NCBI RefSeq assembly: GCF_001006005.1
Contig: NZ_CP011254.1
Coordinates: forward strand, 372,001 to 436,000
DNA length: 64,000 nt
Direction: 5' to 3'
Source of the DNA: Serratia fonticola
GTDB lineage: Bacteria > Pseudomonadota > Gammaproteobacteria > Enterobacterales > Enterobacteriaceae
This document shows positions 49,905 to 59,042 of this stretch, piece after piece (the first letter of the stretch is position 1; each line of letters starts with the position of its first letter). The notes beneath the pieces are model-generated. The model was not told the DNA's origin, searched no databases, and worked only from the letters and a program-made list of their open reading frames with translations. A program made the translations under genes and the position numbers.

Positions 49905-52900
49905 TTATTGACTTTCCGCCGGTACAACCACCAGTTTACCGCTGCTGGCCGACATGGCCTGCACTTCACGATCGTACATGGCTTCACCATAAGCCGGAGG
50001 GATCACAAAGCTACCGGTGTTGGTCGCTTTAATCTGGTAGACAAACTCCTGCACGTCGGTGCTGGCGCTACCATAGATGATCACTCGGTCTTCACGGATA
50101 TCGCTGTAATCAGGAGCCCAAGTGGAACCCGAGGCAGCCAGTGGCGACTGCCACCCTGCGTCCGTATCCTCGTTGGCTTCACCGTCTTCGCCGGTCGATT
50201 CTGGCTCTGGTGCCGTTTGCTGCACCACTTCAAATCCGCCAGGCAGCAGATCGACAATCGCCAGGTTGCTCTGCCCTTCTTTCGAATTGGCGCGGATTTT
50301 CAGATGAACGTTGATCTTCTGCCCCAGCGTCACCTGAGTGACAGGTTTACCCTGTTCATCGGTGTAATCACGGGTAATTTCCAAACCGCGAGCAATGGCT
50401 TTCTGTGGAGCAGCCAGATCGTAACCAGCCTGAGTGACCACATACCAGGCCGGAGCGTCGGCGCTGTTGGTAAAGCAAATAGCCTTGGCCTCAGCGGTAA
50501 ACTGACCTTTGGCAAACAGCCCTATCATCTCTGAAATCACCTGCGGATCGACGTTACCTTGCTTGCCGAGCTGCGCAATCGTCAGCGAATCTGTGGCATT
50601 GGCCTGCGCCGCCACCTGAGCCGAGTAGCTTTCCAGCGCCAGGATACTCATCGCCGAAGAATAGGTGGTGTAGCGCTCTTCTTTCAACGCCTTGACCATG
50701 TTCTCCAGCACCTGCGGAGGGATCGAAGAGACCTTCTCCGGGAAGTGGCGAGCGATCAGGTACAGACGTGTTGCGTCCTGCACCAGCGGATCGAAGTAAT
50801 TCTGCGTCCACCAGCCTTTGTCATAGGCTTTGCTCAGTTGCTTCCAGCTAGGCTCCAGCAAGGCATTGGCCTCATCGTCCATTTTCAGCAGACGGTAAGA
50901 CGATGCCAGATACAGGGCGCTCAGATCGGTTTTCCAGCTGTCTGGATACAGTTTCTGCAACGTATCCTGCACCGAGGCCAGCGAGTTGGTGGTAATTTCG
51001 CCCTGCAAGGTCAGCAGGTAGACCGCCCAGGTACGCAGACGCAGATGATACATATCATCATAACGGTTGGCTGCCAGCTCACGCAGCGCGCCGTTGGCAT
51101 CTTCCAGCATCCCTACCGGCAAGGCATAACCCGCCGCTTTGGCTTCCAGCAGGTATTGCACCACGTATGGTGTGACGAAAGGATCGGTTTCCGGCGATGA
51201 ACGCCAGGCACCAATGGCCCCGCTGTCGTTCTGGCGGGAACGCAGTACGCCGAGCAGGTTTTTCAGCTGTTTGCTGACTTCGGCCTGGCTCAGGCTGCTT
51301 TTCATTTCCGGATGCTGGCTTTGCATGATCAGCGGAATGGAACGGCTGACGATCTGCTCTGAACAGTAATACGGATAATCCGCCAGATACTGCGCCAGGC
51401 CGTTGGTCAGCACCAACGGGGAGTGAGAGACCGCCGCGCTACGCTGCGCATAGGCATCAAACATCTGCCGCAGATTATCAATATTCTGGCTACTGCCGCT
51501 CATGCGGCCCATCACCGTCTGGGTGCGGTAAGGCATTGCCGGACGTACCGAGGTGCTAATGGTACGGCGGCTGGTTTTATCACCATAACGCGCATCAAAC
51601 ACCAACGGAGCATCACCCAGTGCCGCCTTGGCACGCAGGCGGAAGTTGATCACGCCTTCACGCTTCTCCGCCAATGACAGACTTTGCTCGGCCTTACCCA
51701 CCACTTCCAACTGCGGCGGTGGCGTCAACTGCACGGCGATCGCCACAGGTTTACCGTTCAACCCTTCGAGATTATTGCTAACCCCGACGCTGACATCAAA
51801 CTCATCCCCCGGAGCCACCATGTAAGGCACGTTCGGCGTCATGATGAAGTTGTCACGTACCGTCGCGGAGGTTTGGGCCTTGCCAATTTTGCTTGGCGTA
51901 ACCGAAATGGCCATCACGCGGATCTTGCCGTTGAAGTAATCCGGCACCGGATAGGTAAACTGCTTCTCGCCGTTGACTTCGGTAATGCCAGACCAGTAGG
52001 CCACCGGCTTGTCGCGCTTGCGCTTGAACGGGTTCAGGTTGAGATCCAGCCCTTCACCCGCATCACCGCCCGGTGCCGCCGAAAGCGCCATCAGCTTGCT
52101 GAATTCCGGCAGGATCAGATCGAGGATCTGCGAGCTTTCCACGCTCAGCTCACGCTTACGGAAGAAGTACTCCAGCGGATCTTTCAGACGGTAGCGCGCT
52201 ACCTGCAAGATCCCTTCATCTACGGCAAACAGTGCCACCTGCTGAGGACCATCGGTTTTCACCGTCATCGTCAGGTTTTCACCCGGCTTAATCACCTCAG
52301 GCGTCACTATTTCCAAGCCGTTTTGCCGGGCTTTCGTGCTGATTTTAAACGGCATGACGCCATAGCTCAGCGGGCTCATAAAGATCTCGCTGGAGTTCAC
52401 GTCACGCACAAACTGCACGTTGATATAACCGTTGCCTTCCATCCCGGCCGGAACCCGGATTTTCTGCACTGAGCTGGTAGTGTCGGTGTGGAACCACTGC
52501 CAAGCATAGACACGGTCTTTTTCGATGGTGATCAAACCACTGCCGGTATAAGGCGCGTTGATCGCCACTTCAATTTCTTCACCCGGCTGATATTCCGCCT
52601 GATTCAGTTTCAGCTTCAGTTCGGCATTGCGATCCAGCGAACGGCTGAGGTTGGCATTGCCCGCCACGCTATAGGCGATACGGTTGAGCACCTTGCCCTG
52701 TGCATCTTCGATCACCAGGACGAAGTCCCCCGGGGTGTCGGTTGCCAAGGTCAGATCGGTGCCCTGCTCGCTCAGCGCCAACGGCTGCTCGGACAACTGC
52801 ACCTCTTTCATTTTCGACTGGTATTTATAAACGCCAGAATCCTGCTTGGTCAGCACCGAGATGTATTTCTGCTCGATCAACACCTGCTTCAGATCGGCGA

Positions 52901-55900
52901 GTGCAATCTGTTTCAGAGCAGGATCGACGGCAATCACGTTCAGATTTCGCGCCGAACCCCGGTTGATGTAGCCTAAATCACCGTCTGGCTTAACGCCCAC
53001 CAGATAGTCATATGGCGATACCAACACCCGAGCGGTGGCGGCAACGGAACGTCCACCGCCGGCCACAAAGGCTTCCGACAGCAGTTGCAGCTGATAGGTA
53101 GCATCCGCATAGGACTTCAGATCCAGCGGAATATTCGCAACGCCCTGCTCGTTGGTAGTGCGGTCTTCCAGTTCAGTTTCAAAACCGTCGCTATTCTGGC
53201 GGTTCTCAAAGAAGGCGTAATCCGGGAAGCGATCAAAGCTTGGGTACATTGGCCGCAGCGTCAGCTTCGAGGTAACTCGGCGATCCTGGGCAGGTGTGCC
53301 AAACAGGTTCTGCACATCGATGTTCGCCTGCAGCTCAGAAGGTTTTACCCACCCTTGCTGCCGGTTCGGCGTCAACTCCAGCTTCACCTTCAGTTGGTCT
53401 GGTTCAAACTCTTTCACGTTGACCGCGGTATGGCCGAGCAAGGTCGAAGTGTCGTTATTTTTGCCAATCAGATACAGGTAGACGTTCCACTCACCCGTTG
53501 GCGAGTTCTCATCTGTGGTGTAACTCAATTCATTGAAACCGCTGCCACCGAGAGTCAGCGGCACCGTCGTCATCAGTTTGTCGCGCGGATCGCGGATCTC
53601 GGCACGCACTGGTACGCCAGCCAGGGCAACGCCCCAATCGGCCGCACGGGTAATCAGACCAATATTGAAGGTATCGCCTGGACGGTACACACCACGATCG
53701 GAGAACAGGTAACTGCTCAAAGTGCGTGGATCGATGGGGGTCTCTTCCCCTTCAATATCAAAACGGGAGAAATCCAGCCCGCGGTCGTTGTAGCGGGTGG
53801 TCGGCAAGAAGGAGACATCGCCCTCTTTTTCCACCAGGAACATCACCGGCTGGCGTTCGTTGGTATACACGTCCAGCGATGGGAAACGCACGTGACCATT
53901 GGCATCGGTCACCTGGCTGAGCAGCGTCACACCGTTTTTGGCGATCACCGAAACTTTGGCGTTACCGACTGGCGCACCGCTGTGGATAGATTGGACAAAC
54001 ACATCGCGCGTTTTATCCTGCGAACGTTTGGCAATAATCCCCAGATCGGTCACGACAACAAAGCGTGAATCTCCCACGCTTGGTGAATCATCCCCTTCCT
54101 GCTCGCCCTGATAGCCTTCATCCTCTGCGGCCTGCGTCTTTTTCTTTTCCGGCTGCCATTCCGACAGCGTCAGCAGGAACACACCGCGATGGGAATCCGT
54201 GCTGGTGGACAGGTAACGTGAGAGATCGATGCCCTTGTAGCTCACTTCACCCGGCTGATCGTTGTTGATGACCGTTTGATATTTAAAGTGTTCGGTAAAA
54301 TATTCATCGTTGAGCTGGTTGAACTGGGCCGAAGAGTATTCGCTGCTTTTGAATGAGACGATATGTTGCAGCTGGCTTGGGATCACCCGCTTGATATCCA
54401 GACGCAGGCCGGGCACGTTACGCGCCGCCACGCTGATTTGCTTGTCACCATTCACCGACAGCAGAGAACCCTGTGACATAAACTGCAAGGTTTTCGGGAA
54501 ATCGGGTACTTCGACGATACGATAGACCTTCTCCGGCATTTTATAGCCGCCCGAAGAGGTCATCAGGTTGGTGATCTCCAGCAGCATAAAGCGGTGAGCC
54601 GGTGCGTCAAACTTGAAGCTGAACTGTGGTTGATAGGTCTCTTCCGCTTCATTCAAGGTCAGCGTCAGCGGCGTAGACTGGGCCATCACGCTATTTTCGA
54701 TGCTCTCAGTCCCGCCCCACTGATAAAAATCATCCGGTTCGTTACTGGCTTCGGAATCGTTAGGGTTATGCTGCGGCAATAACCAGGCCTTGACCGCACG
54801 CCCGGCATCTTTGTCTTTGATCGCATCGCTGAAGGCGACGATCAGCGCACGTTGGCCTTTGGTACCATCGCTATCCACCACCTGAGCACTGGCATCCTTC
54901 ACCGTGAGGCTATACAGGGTTGGCACCGATACCCAGCCGTCTTTTGATTGAGCGATCTCATTGGCAGACACCACCGACTTGATGCCCTTACCCAGTACCA
55001 GATGCACTTTACCACCGTGATCCAGCGCTTTCAGCGGTTCAGAATGCACCCAGGCGTTCAGCTTCTTGGCATCGTAGACCAGGGAGAAATTGAGTTTCTT
55101 TTCAGATTTGGCGTTGGCTTCGATCAACCCCATGGCGATCTGCTTTTCAAAGCTGGCCACGTCTACTGGCGCATTGAATTTGACGTTGAAGATAGCGCTG
55201 CGCTTTTGCGGATCTTGTGGGTCTTGATAATACTCGGCTTGCCCAAGTTGGTAGTCAAAAGCCGGAGCACTAAAGCTGTAGTTGGTATTGGCGAGTTTAA
55301 TCTGCGGGGCCAGCAACACGGCGGGTTCGAGCTTAACCTCATATTTGCTGCCCATCGGCAATGGGTTTTTCGGCGTGAAGACCAGGGTCCAGGCGTTATT
55401 CCACTTCCACTGCCCTTCAAGGGCCGGGCTGATGGAGATACCTTTTTCCACGGCCTTGCCGGCATCGGTCAAGGGTGCCACGGAGTTTCTAAAAGTGAGG
55501 ATGACCTGCTGTGGCGCAGATTTCTGCACGGCATAGTTAACCGGTTCAGGATCGGATACCCGCACGCTGGTTTCCTGATACACCATCGGTGCCGGTTCAA
55601 TCGGCTGTGGCCGATTCAGCCACCAGTGCCATCCGTAGAAGGCGCCACCCGCGGCGCACAACAGCACCAGCAACGACAGGCTAATGGCTTTGGGATATTT
55701 ATCTACCCCACCTTCCAGCCGCAGGAAGCCACGCTTCACCCCGCCGGATACCTCTGCCCACCAGGCAGGTGCATTCCAGTTCAGGTTGCCCACCACCGGC
55801 TTGAACAGCCGCCCCAACAGGCCAAAAATCACGGCCAACAGGCGGAACAGGCCTTTTATCAACGTAAAAGGCAAACGGAGGATAAACTTCAGCAAATCCA

Positions 55901-55901
55901 T
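49905..55901 (-). CDS. yfhM: Bacterial alpha-2-macroglobulin, thioester type (YfhM-like)
   Basis: A 1998-residue envelope protein that probably traps proteases entering the periplasm. The thioester motif is intact: Cys1513-Ser-Glu-Gln in YPYYCSEQIVSRS. The protein is longer than E. coli YfhM (about 1650) and differs at the N-terminus: no lipobox is present; instead a hydrophobic stretch at 1-35 and a membrane helix at about 71-93 (KAISLSLLVLLCAAGGAFYGWHWWL) anchor it, so it is probably held in the inner membrane. MG-type beta domains fill most of the rest, with the TED around 1490-1800. The following pbpC supports the assignment. The symbol is by analogy. Confidence 0.9.
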   Translation of the reverse strand: MDLLKFILRLPFTLIKGLFRLLAVIFGLLGRLFKPVVGNLNWNAPAWWAEVSGGVKRGFLRLEGGVDKYPKAISLSLLVLLCAAGGAFYGWHWWLNRPQPIEPAPMVYQETSVRVSDPEPVNYAVQKSAPQQVILTFRNSVAPLTDAGKAVEKGISISPALEGQWKWNNAWTLVFTPKNPLPMGSKYEVKLEPAVLLAPQIKLANTNYSFSAPAFDYQLGQAEYYQDPQDPQKRSAIFNVKFNAPVDVASFEKQIAMGLIEANAKSEKKLNFSLVYDAKKLNAWVHSEPLKALDHGGKVHLVLGKGIKSVVSANEIAQSKDGWVSVPTLYSLTVKDASAQVVDSDGTKGQRALIVAFSDAIKDKDAGRAVKAWLLPQHNPNDSEASNEPDDFYQWGGTESIENSVMAQSTPLTLTLNEAEETYQPQFSFKFDAPAHRFMLLEITNLMTSSGGYKMPEKVYRIVEVPDFPKTLQFMSQGSLLSVNGDKQISVAARNVPGLRLDIKRVIPSQLQHIVSFKSSEYSSAQFNQLNDEYFTEHFKYQTVINNDQPGEVSYKGIDLSRYLSTSTDSHRGVFLLTLSEWQPEKKKTQAAEDEGYQGEQEGDDSPSVGDSRFVVVTDLGIIAKRSQDKTRDVFVQSIHSGAPVGNAKVSVIAKNGVTLLSQVTDANGHVRFPSLDVYTNERQPVMFLVEKEGDVSFLPTTRYNDRGLDFSRFDIEGEETPIDPRTLSSYLFSDRGVYRPGDTFNIGLITRAADWGVALAGVPVRAEIRDPRDKLMTTVPLTLGGSGFNELSYTTDENSPTGEWNVYLYLIGKNNDTSTLLGHTAVNVKEFEPDQLKVKLELTPNRQQGWVKPSELQANIDVQNLFGTPAQDRRVTSKLTLRPMYPSFDRFPDYAFFENRQNSDGFETELEDRTTNEQGVANIPLDLKSYADATYQLQLLSEAFVAGGGRSVAATARVLVSPYDYLVGVKPDGDLGYINRGSARNLNVIAVDPALKQIALADLKQVLIEQKYISVLTKQDSGVYKYQSKMKEVQLSEQPLALSEQGTDLTLATDTPGDFVLVIEDAQGKVLNRIAYSVAGNANLSRSLDRNAELKLKLNQAEYQPGEEIEVAINAPYTGSGLITIEKDRVYAWQWFHTDTTSSVQKIRVPAGMEGNGYINVQFVRDVNSSEIFMSPLSYGVMPFKISTKARQNGLEIVTPEVIKPGENLTMTVKTDGPQQVALFAVDEGILQVARYRLKDPLEYFFRKRELSVESSQILDLILPEFSKLMALSAAPGGDAGEGLDLNLNPFKRKRDKPVAYWSGITEVNGEKQFTYPVPDYFNGKIRVMAISVTPSKIGKAQTSATVRDNFIMTPNVPYMVAPGDEFDVSVGVSNNLEGLNGKPVAIAVQLTPPPQLEVVGKAEQSLSLAEKREGVINFRLRAKAALGDAPLVFDARYGDKTSRRTISTSVRPAMPYRTQTVMGRMSGSSQNIDNLRQMFDAYAQRSAAVSHSPLVLTNGLAQYLADYPYYCSEQIVSRSIPLIMQSQHPEMKSSLSQAEVSKQLKNLLGVLRSRQNDSGAIGAWRSSPETDPFVTPYVVQYLLEAKAAGYALPVGMLEDANGALRELAANRYDDMYHLRLRTWAVYLLTLQGEITTNSLASVQDTLQKLYPDSWKTDLSALYLASSYRLLKMDDEANALLEPSWKQLSKAYDKGWWTQNYFDPLVQDATRLYLIARHFPEKVSSIPPQVLENMVKALKEERYTTYSSAMSILALESYSAQVAAQANATDSLTIAQLGKQGNVDPQVISEMIGLFAKGQFTAEAKAICFTNSADAPAWYVVTQAGYDLAAPQKAIARGLEITRDYTDEQGKPVTQVTLGQKINVHLKIRANSKEGQSNLAIVDLLPGGFEVVQQTAPEPESTGEDGEANEDTDAGWQSPLAASGSTWAPDYSDIREDRVIIYGSASTDVQEFVYQIKATNTGSFVIPPAYGEAMYDREVQAMSASSGKLVVVPAESQ

Positions 55902-55970
55902 GATTGCAGCACCTTATTAATCCTTGAAAGACACCCAGAGACAAGGTTCCCGACGGCGGAACCTAAGCAG

Positions 55971-56414
55971 CTAACAGCCTGCACCAATTCCAGAAATCAG
56001 TGACAATACCAATACAATAAGAAGAATGGTCATGATCACGCCAAAAGCAAACATGGCAATTTGAAAAGCCAGCGTGCCAATACCGAGCATTACCGCAGCA
56101 GAAACCGCGCGCGGGTTTTCCTTACACGCCCCAGCAATAGCGCCCAGGATCACGGCACCCACCGCCAATACGGCAGTGACGATCTTCAATATCCGATCCA
56201 CATCATAATGAGGCCGCGAGACCTTTTCAGGGATTTGATGGCCAGCCAATGAGGCCAGCAGTGATTCTTTGATAGCCACTGCTTTGCCCGCAACGAGGCT
56301 TTCCAACGTCTGCTGAGGGGCAAATGGCCCGGCATAGAAATGCACCATCGCCAATAACAGCGCCAAACCGCCTAGCGCGATCCCCGACCAACCGAATATA
56401 TTTTGTCTGAGCAA
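55971..56414 (-). CDS. Small inner-membrane protein, possibly YidI-like
   Basis: A 147-residue hydrophobic protein with about four membrane segments: GWSGIALGGLALLLAMVHFYAG, VTAVLAVGAVILGAIAGAC, VSAAVMLGIGTLAFQIAMFAFGV and TILLIVLVLSLISGIGAG. A motif AGPFAPQQTLE follows the first. The start is probably TTG at 56414, because AAGGAGG lies seven bases upstream; an ATG 18 codons earlier has no such site. I recall E. coli YidI as similar in size and style but am unsure of the match. It lies 70 bp upstream of the macroglobulin gene on the same strand, so a shared role in the envelope is possible. Confidence 0.65.
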   Translation of the reverse strand: MLRQNIFGWSGIALGGLALLLAMVHFYAGPFAPQQTLESLVAGKAVAIKESLLASLAGHQIPEKVSRPHYDVDRILKIVTAVLAVGAVILGAIAGACKENPRAVSAAVMLGIGTLAFQIAMFAFGVIMTILLIVLVLSLISGIGAGC

Positions 56415-56561
56415 GCGAAACCCTCCTTGGTGACTCGCGGTAATGTGCACATTATCCACTAGTTCCACACGGCGGTGGAAACTCTATTTTAGCCATACCG
56501 CGTGAATTGCGCATTGCTACGCATAAATCGGAAATTGCTGGTAAAGCCCACAACAGAGAGG

Positions 56562-56591
56562 CTAAGCGGGCGCAGCATGCAGCGCCCCTAC
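56562..56591. repeat. Dispersed 30 bp palindromic repeat, copy 3
   Basis: Identical in the core to the copy at 3421 (GGGCGCAGCATGCAGCGCCC). It directly adjoins the 13 bp tandem array that follows. Confidence 0.85.
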
Positions 56592-56593
56592 GG

Positions 56594-56645
56594 TCGAACA
56601 TACAGGTCTAATATACAGATCGAACATGCAGGTCTAACTTACAGC
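56594..56645. repeat. Four tandem 13 bp degenerate repeats
   Basis: Units: TCGAACATACAGG, TCTAATATACAGA, TCGAACATGCAGG and TCTAACTTACAGC. Units 1 and 3 and units 2 and 4 resemble each other most, so the array is also a duplicated 26 bp unit. It ends four bases before the yqcC stop codon. Confidence 0.85.
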
Positions 56646-56649
56646 GCGA

Positions 56650-56976
56650 TTACAGCTCGATATTGAGCAGTGAATCCAGCTGTTGTAGCAGCAACAGCAG
56701 CGGCAGGCAGTTCGGCTGTTTATCCTTTAGCGCTTCTTCAAAATAGGGGGTAATGGCAAAACGCGTTGGCAGTGGCGCATTGGCATCGAGCAGCGCGTGC
56801 ATCCTTGGCAACAGTATCCACTGCAACCATTCTTCGGCTTGCATGCTGTCGATGCAAAAAGGTTCCGTGCTGGCAAAAGCCTCGGCTTCCGGCGGCGTCA
56901 ACTGCCACAGCGCCAGATCCCGCATGGACTGTTCAATCGCCTGTAAATTGTGGCGAACCTGGTTGGATATACTCAT
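56650..56976 (-). CDS. yqcC: YqcC family protein
   Basis: A 108-residue cytoplasmic protein of unknown function. EPFCIDSMQAEEWLQWILLPRMHALLDANAPLPTRFAITPYFEEAL matches E. coli YqcC closely. The start MSISNQVRHNLQAIEQ at 56976 has GGGAA upstream and aligns with the E. coli N-terminus; ATGs two and ten codons earlier are less likely. In E. coli it is co-transcribed with truC and yqcA, from which it has been separated here. Confidence 0.9.
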   Translation of the reverse strand: MSISNQVRHNLQAIEQSMRDLALWQLTPPEAEAFASTEPFCIDSMQAEEWLQWILLPRMHALLDANAPLPTRFAITPYFEEALKDKQPNCLPLLLLLQQLDSLLNIEL

Positions 56977-57007
56977 CAACATTCCCGAACAATTTATCCC
57001 CGTCATC

Positions 57008-57038
57008 TTTCAAGCTGTGGCTAGGCCACAACTTGAAA
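57008..57038. repeat. 31 bp near-perfect palindrome between yqcC and the MFS gene
   Basis: TTTCAAGCTGTGGC, TAG and GCCACAACTTGAAA form a hairpin with one mismatch. It is flanked by CCCGTCATC and TCTATAGGGTATA, which resemble the borders of a small intergenic repeat common in Serratia, Yersinia and relatives. Confidence 0.6.
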
Positions 57039-57172
57039 TCTATAGGGTATAGGTATGTAAAATCAGCCTATGGCTGAGAGCCGCAAAGCATAACATTTAA
57101 GCCCAAAGCACCCAATTTTATCTGGTGGCGCCACGCCTGGCACGGCACAATACGCGCACCCAAAAATCACAC

Positions 57173-58423
57173 ATGATAAAAGACATGCCCGCAACATCAC
57201 TCAATAAAAATCACGCTACGCCCGGTAAAGCCATGCTGGCTTCGGTTACCGGTTATGCTATGGACGGCTTCGATCTGTTGATACTCGGCTTTATGCTGCC
57301 AGTGATCACCACTGAACTGGGTCTTACCTCATCACAAGCCGGTTCGCTGGTGACCTGGACATTGATCGGCGCAGTGATTGGCGGCGTGATCTTTGGCCAT
57401 CTCAGCGACCGTTTTGGCCGCATCCGCGTGCTGACCATCACTATCCTGATGTTTTCGCTGTTTACCGGCCTGTGCGCCGTTGCCGTCGGCTACTGGGACT
57501 TGCTGGCCTATCGCACCCTGGCCGGGATTGGGCTGGGTGGCGAATTCGGTATTGGTATGGCGTTGATCGCCGAAGCCTGGCCCGCAGAGAAGCGCAACCG
57601 CGCCTCGGCCTATGTGGGCATGGGTTGGCAGCTTGGCGTGCTTGCAGCGGCCTTCCTCACCCCGCTGCTGCTGCCTTATATCGGCTGGCGTGGCATGTTC
57701 CTGGTGGGCCTGCTGCCAGCGCTGGTTTCCTTCCTTATTCGCCGAACCATGGGCGAACCTAAAGAGTTTACGCAGCAAAAAACCAGCGAACAGCAACTCT
57801 CCTTTACTCAACGATTAAAGCTGCTATTTAAAGATCGCGCCACCAGCAAGGCCAGCCTGGGGATCTTTATCCTCTGCTCGGTGCAGAACTTTGGCTATTA
57901 CGGGCTGATGATCTGGATGCCGACCTATCTGGCCAAAAACTTTGGCTTCTCGCTGACCAAATCCGGCGTCTGGACGGGAGTCACGGTGATCGGCATGACC
58001 TTCGGTATCTGGCTGTTCGGCGTATTGGCCGACCGCTTTCCCCGTTGGATCATCTTTGTCATTTATCAGGTTGGTGCCGTGGTGATGGTCATCAGCTATG
58101 CGCAGCTCACCGATCCCACGCTGATGCTGTTTGCGGGTGCTCTGATGGGGGTGTTCGTTAACGGAATGATTGGCGGCTACGGCGCGCTGATTTCTGACAC
58201 CTACCCGGTACAGGCTCGCGCCACGGCGCAGAATATCCTGTTCAACCTGGGCCGTGGCGTCGGTGGGCTGGGGCCATTGGTGATCGGTGCGCTGGTCACT
58301 CAGGTTTCCTTTACCGCTGCGATCAGCCTGCTGGCCGCTATTTACCTGTTGGATATTTTCGCCACGCTGTTCCTGCTACCGAAGAAACAAAGCACGGGCG
58401 ATACGTTGGGGGCAATCGGGTAA
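57173..58423 (+). CDS. MFS transporter (aromatic acid:H+ symporter/sugar-phosphate-like type)
   Basis: An inner-membrane transporter of about 416 residues with 12 membrane segments. The first segment has YAMDGFDLLILGFMLPVI, the DGFD signature of the AAHS-like branch, then the MFS motif GHLSDRFGRIRV in the loop after helix 2, GLGGEFGIGMALIAEAWPAEKRNRAS, and a related FGVLADRFPRW in the second half. The substrate cannot be told. Starts at 57173 or 57185 are possible; neither has a clear ribosome site. It lies between yqcC and csrB, which are neighbours in E. coli. Confidence 0.8.
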   Translation: MIKDMPATSLNKNHATPGKAMLASVTGYAMDGFDLLILGFMLPVITTELGLTSSQAGSLVTWTLIGAVIGGVIFGHLSDRFGRIRVLTITILMFSLFTGLCAVAVGYWDLLAYRTLAGIGLGGEFGIGMALIAEAWPAEKRNRASAYVGMGWQLGVLAAAFLTPLLLPYIGWRGMFLVGLLPALVSFLIRRTMGEPKEFTQQKTSEQQLSFTQRLKLLFKDRATSKASLGIFILCSVQNFGYYGLMIWMPTYLAKNFGFSLTKSGVWTGVTVIGMTFGIWLFGVLADRFPRWIIFVIYQVGAVVMVISYAQLTDPTLMLFAGALMGVFVNGMIGGYGALISDTYPVQARATAQNILFNLGRGVGGLGPLVIGALVTQVSFTAAISLLAAIYLLDIFATLFLLPKKQSTGDTLGAIG

Positions 58424-58473
58424 ACCTTGAGGGGGGAGGTCAGGCAGAATTTGCTGTCTGGCTTTGCTCCAGA

Positions 58474-58835
58474 CAAAAAGTTGGGGGCACTGCGTTAACA
58501 GTGCCCCCGGTTCGTTTTATAGCTAATCCCGCTACAAGTGTGCTCCCTGCTCAATCCCTGAAAACTTTTCCTTTCGGCCATCCTGACCAAAACAATCCTT
58601 CGCAAAATCCTATAGCATCGTCCTGACGCGGTTCCTCGGCCTTCCTGACCCACCAACAATCCTGTGTTGGCTCTCTATCTCCGTCCTGGAGGTGTCCTTG
58701 GTTTCAATCCTGAAACATCCTGTGTATCATCCTGATACCAATCCTTTCCACTCTTCCTGAGTGCATCCCTTTCTTCTTCCTGAAGCTGCATCATCCTGAC
58801 GCTTTCCTGCTCCATCCGGCTTCCTTCCGGTAGAC
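58474..58835 (-). ncRNA. csrB: CsrB regulatory RNA
   Basis: CsrB sequesters the translational regulator CsrA. Read leftward, this stretch contains about 28 GGA motifs, many as CAGGATG or CAGGA in hairpin loops, such as TATCAGGATGATA and CCTCCAGGACGGAG. Several segments match E. coli CsrB, including GGACACCTCCAGGA, GTGGGTCAGGAAGGCC, GAGCAGGGAGCA and AAACGAACCGGG. The 3' end is the terminator GGGGGCACTG, TTAACG, CAGTGCCCCC followed by AACTTTTTG. The 5' end at GTCTACCGG is set by comparison with the E. coli start, giving about 362 nt (E. coli 369). It lies next to syd, as in E. coli. It fills most of the 619 bp between the MFS gene and syd. Confidence 0.94.
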
Positions 58836-59001
58836 ATAAGATCGCTTATTTCCTTTCCGTTCACAAGGGCATGTAGGACGGATTACAGTAAATCAGACTT
58901 AACCCACACCAGCGAAAACACATAACAAATTGATATATATAGTTAATAATTAAAAAAAGGTTAAATATAGTTAAAAATTAAAAGCGATCTCTCACAGCTT
59001 T

Positions 59002-59019
59002 TGTAAGAGATCTCGCACA
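59002..59019 (-). promoter_or_regulatory. UvrY/GacA-type activating site of csrB
   Basis: On the minus strand, TGTGCGAGATCTCTTACA is an 18 bp imperfect palindrome of the kind bound by the BarA/UvrY response regulator (TGTAAG-N6-CTTACA). It is centred about 175 bp before the proposed csrB start, near the distance known in E. coli. A second half-site, TGTGAGAGATCGC, lies at 58984-58996. A/T-rich DNA (58915-58982) follows towards csrB. Confidence 0.75.
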
Positions 59020-59042
59020 CGCACTAAAGGCAAATTAGCCGA

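Noticed and set aside
58540..58830. Regularly spaced short TCCTG motifs that could suggest a CRISPR-like or tandem repeat array
   Set aside because: Spacing is irregular and the units are too short; on the minus strand they are the CsrA-binding GGA motifs of CsrB.
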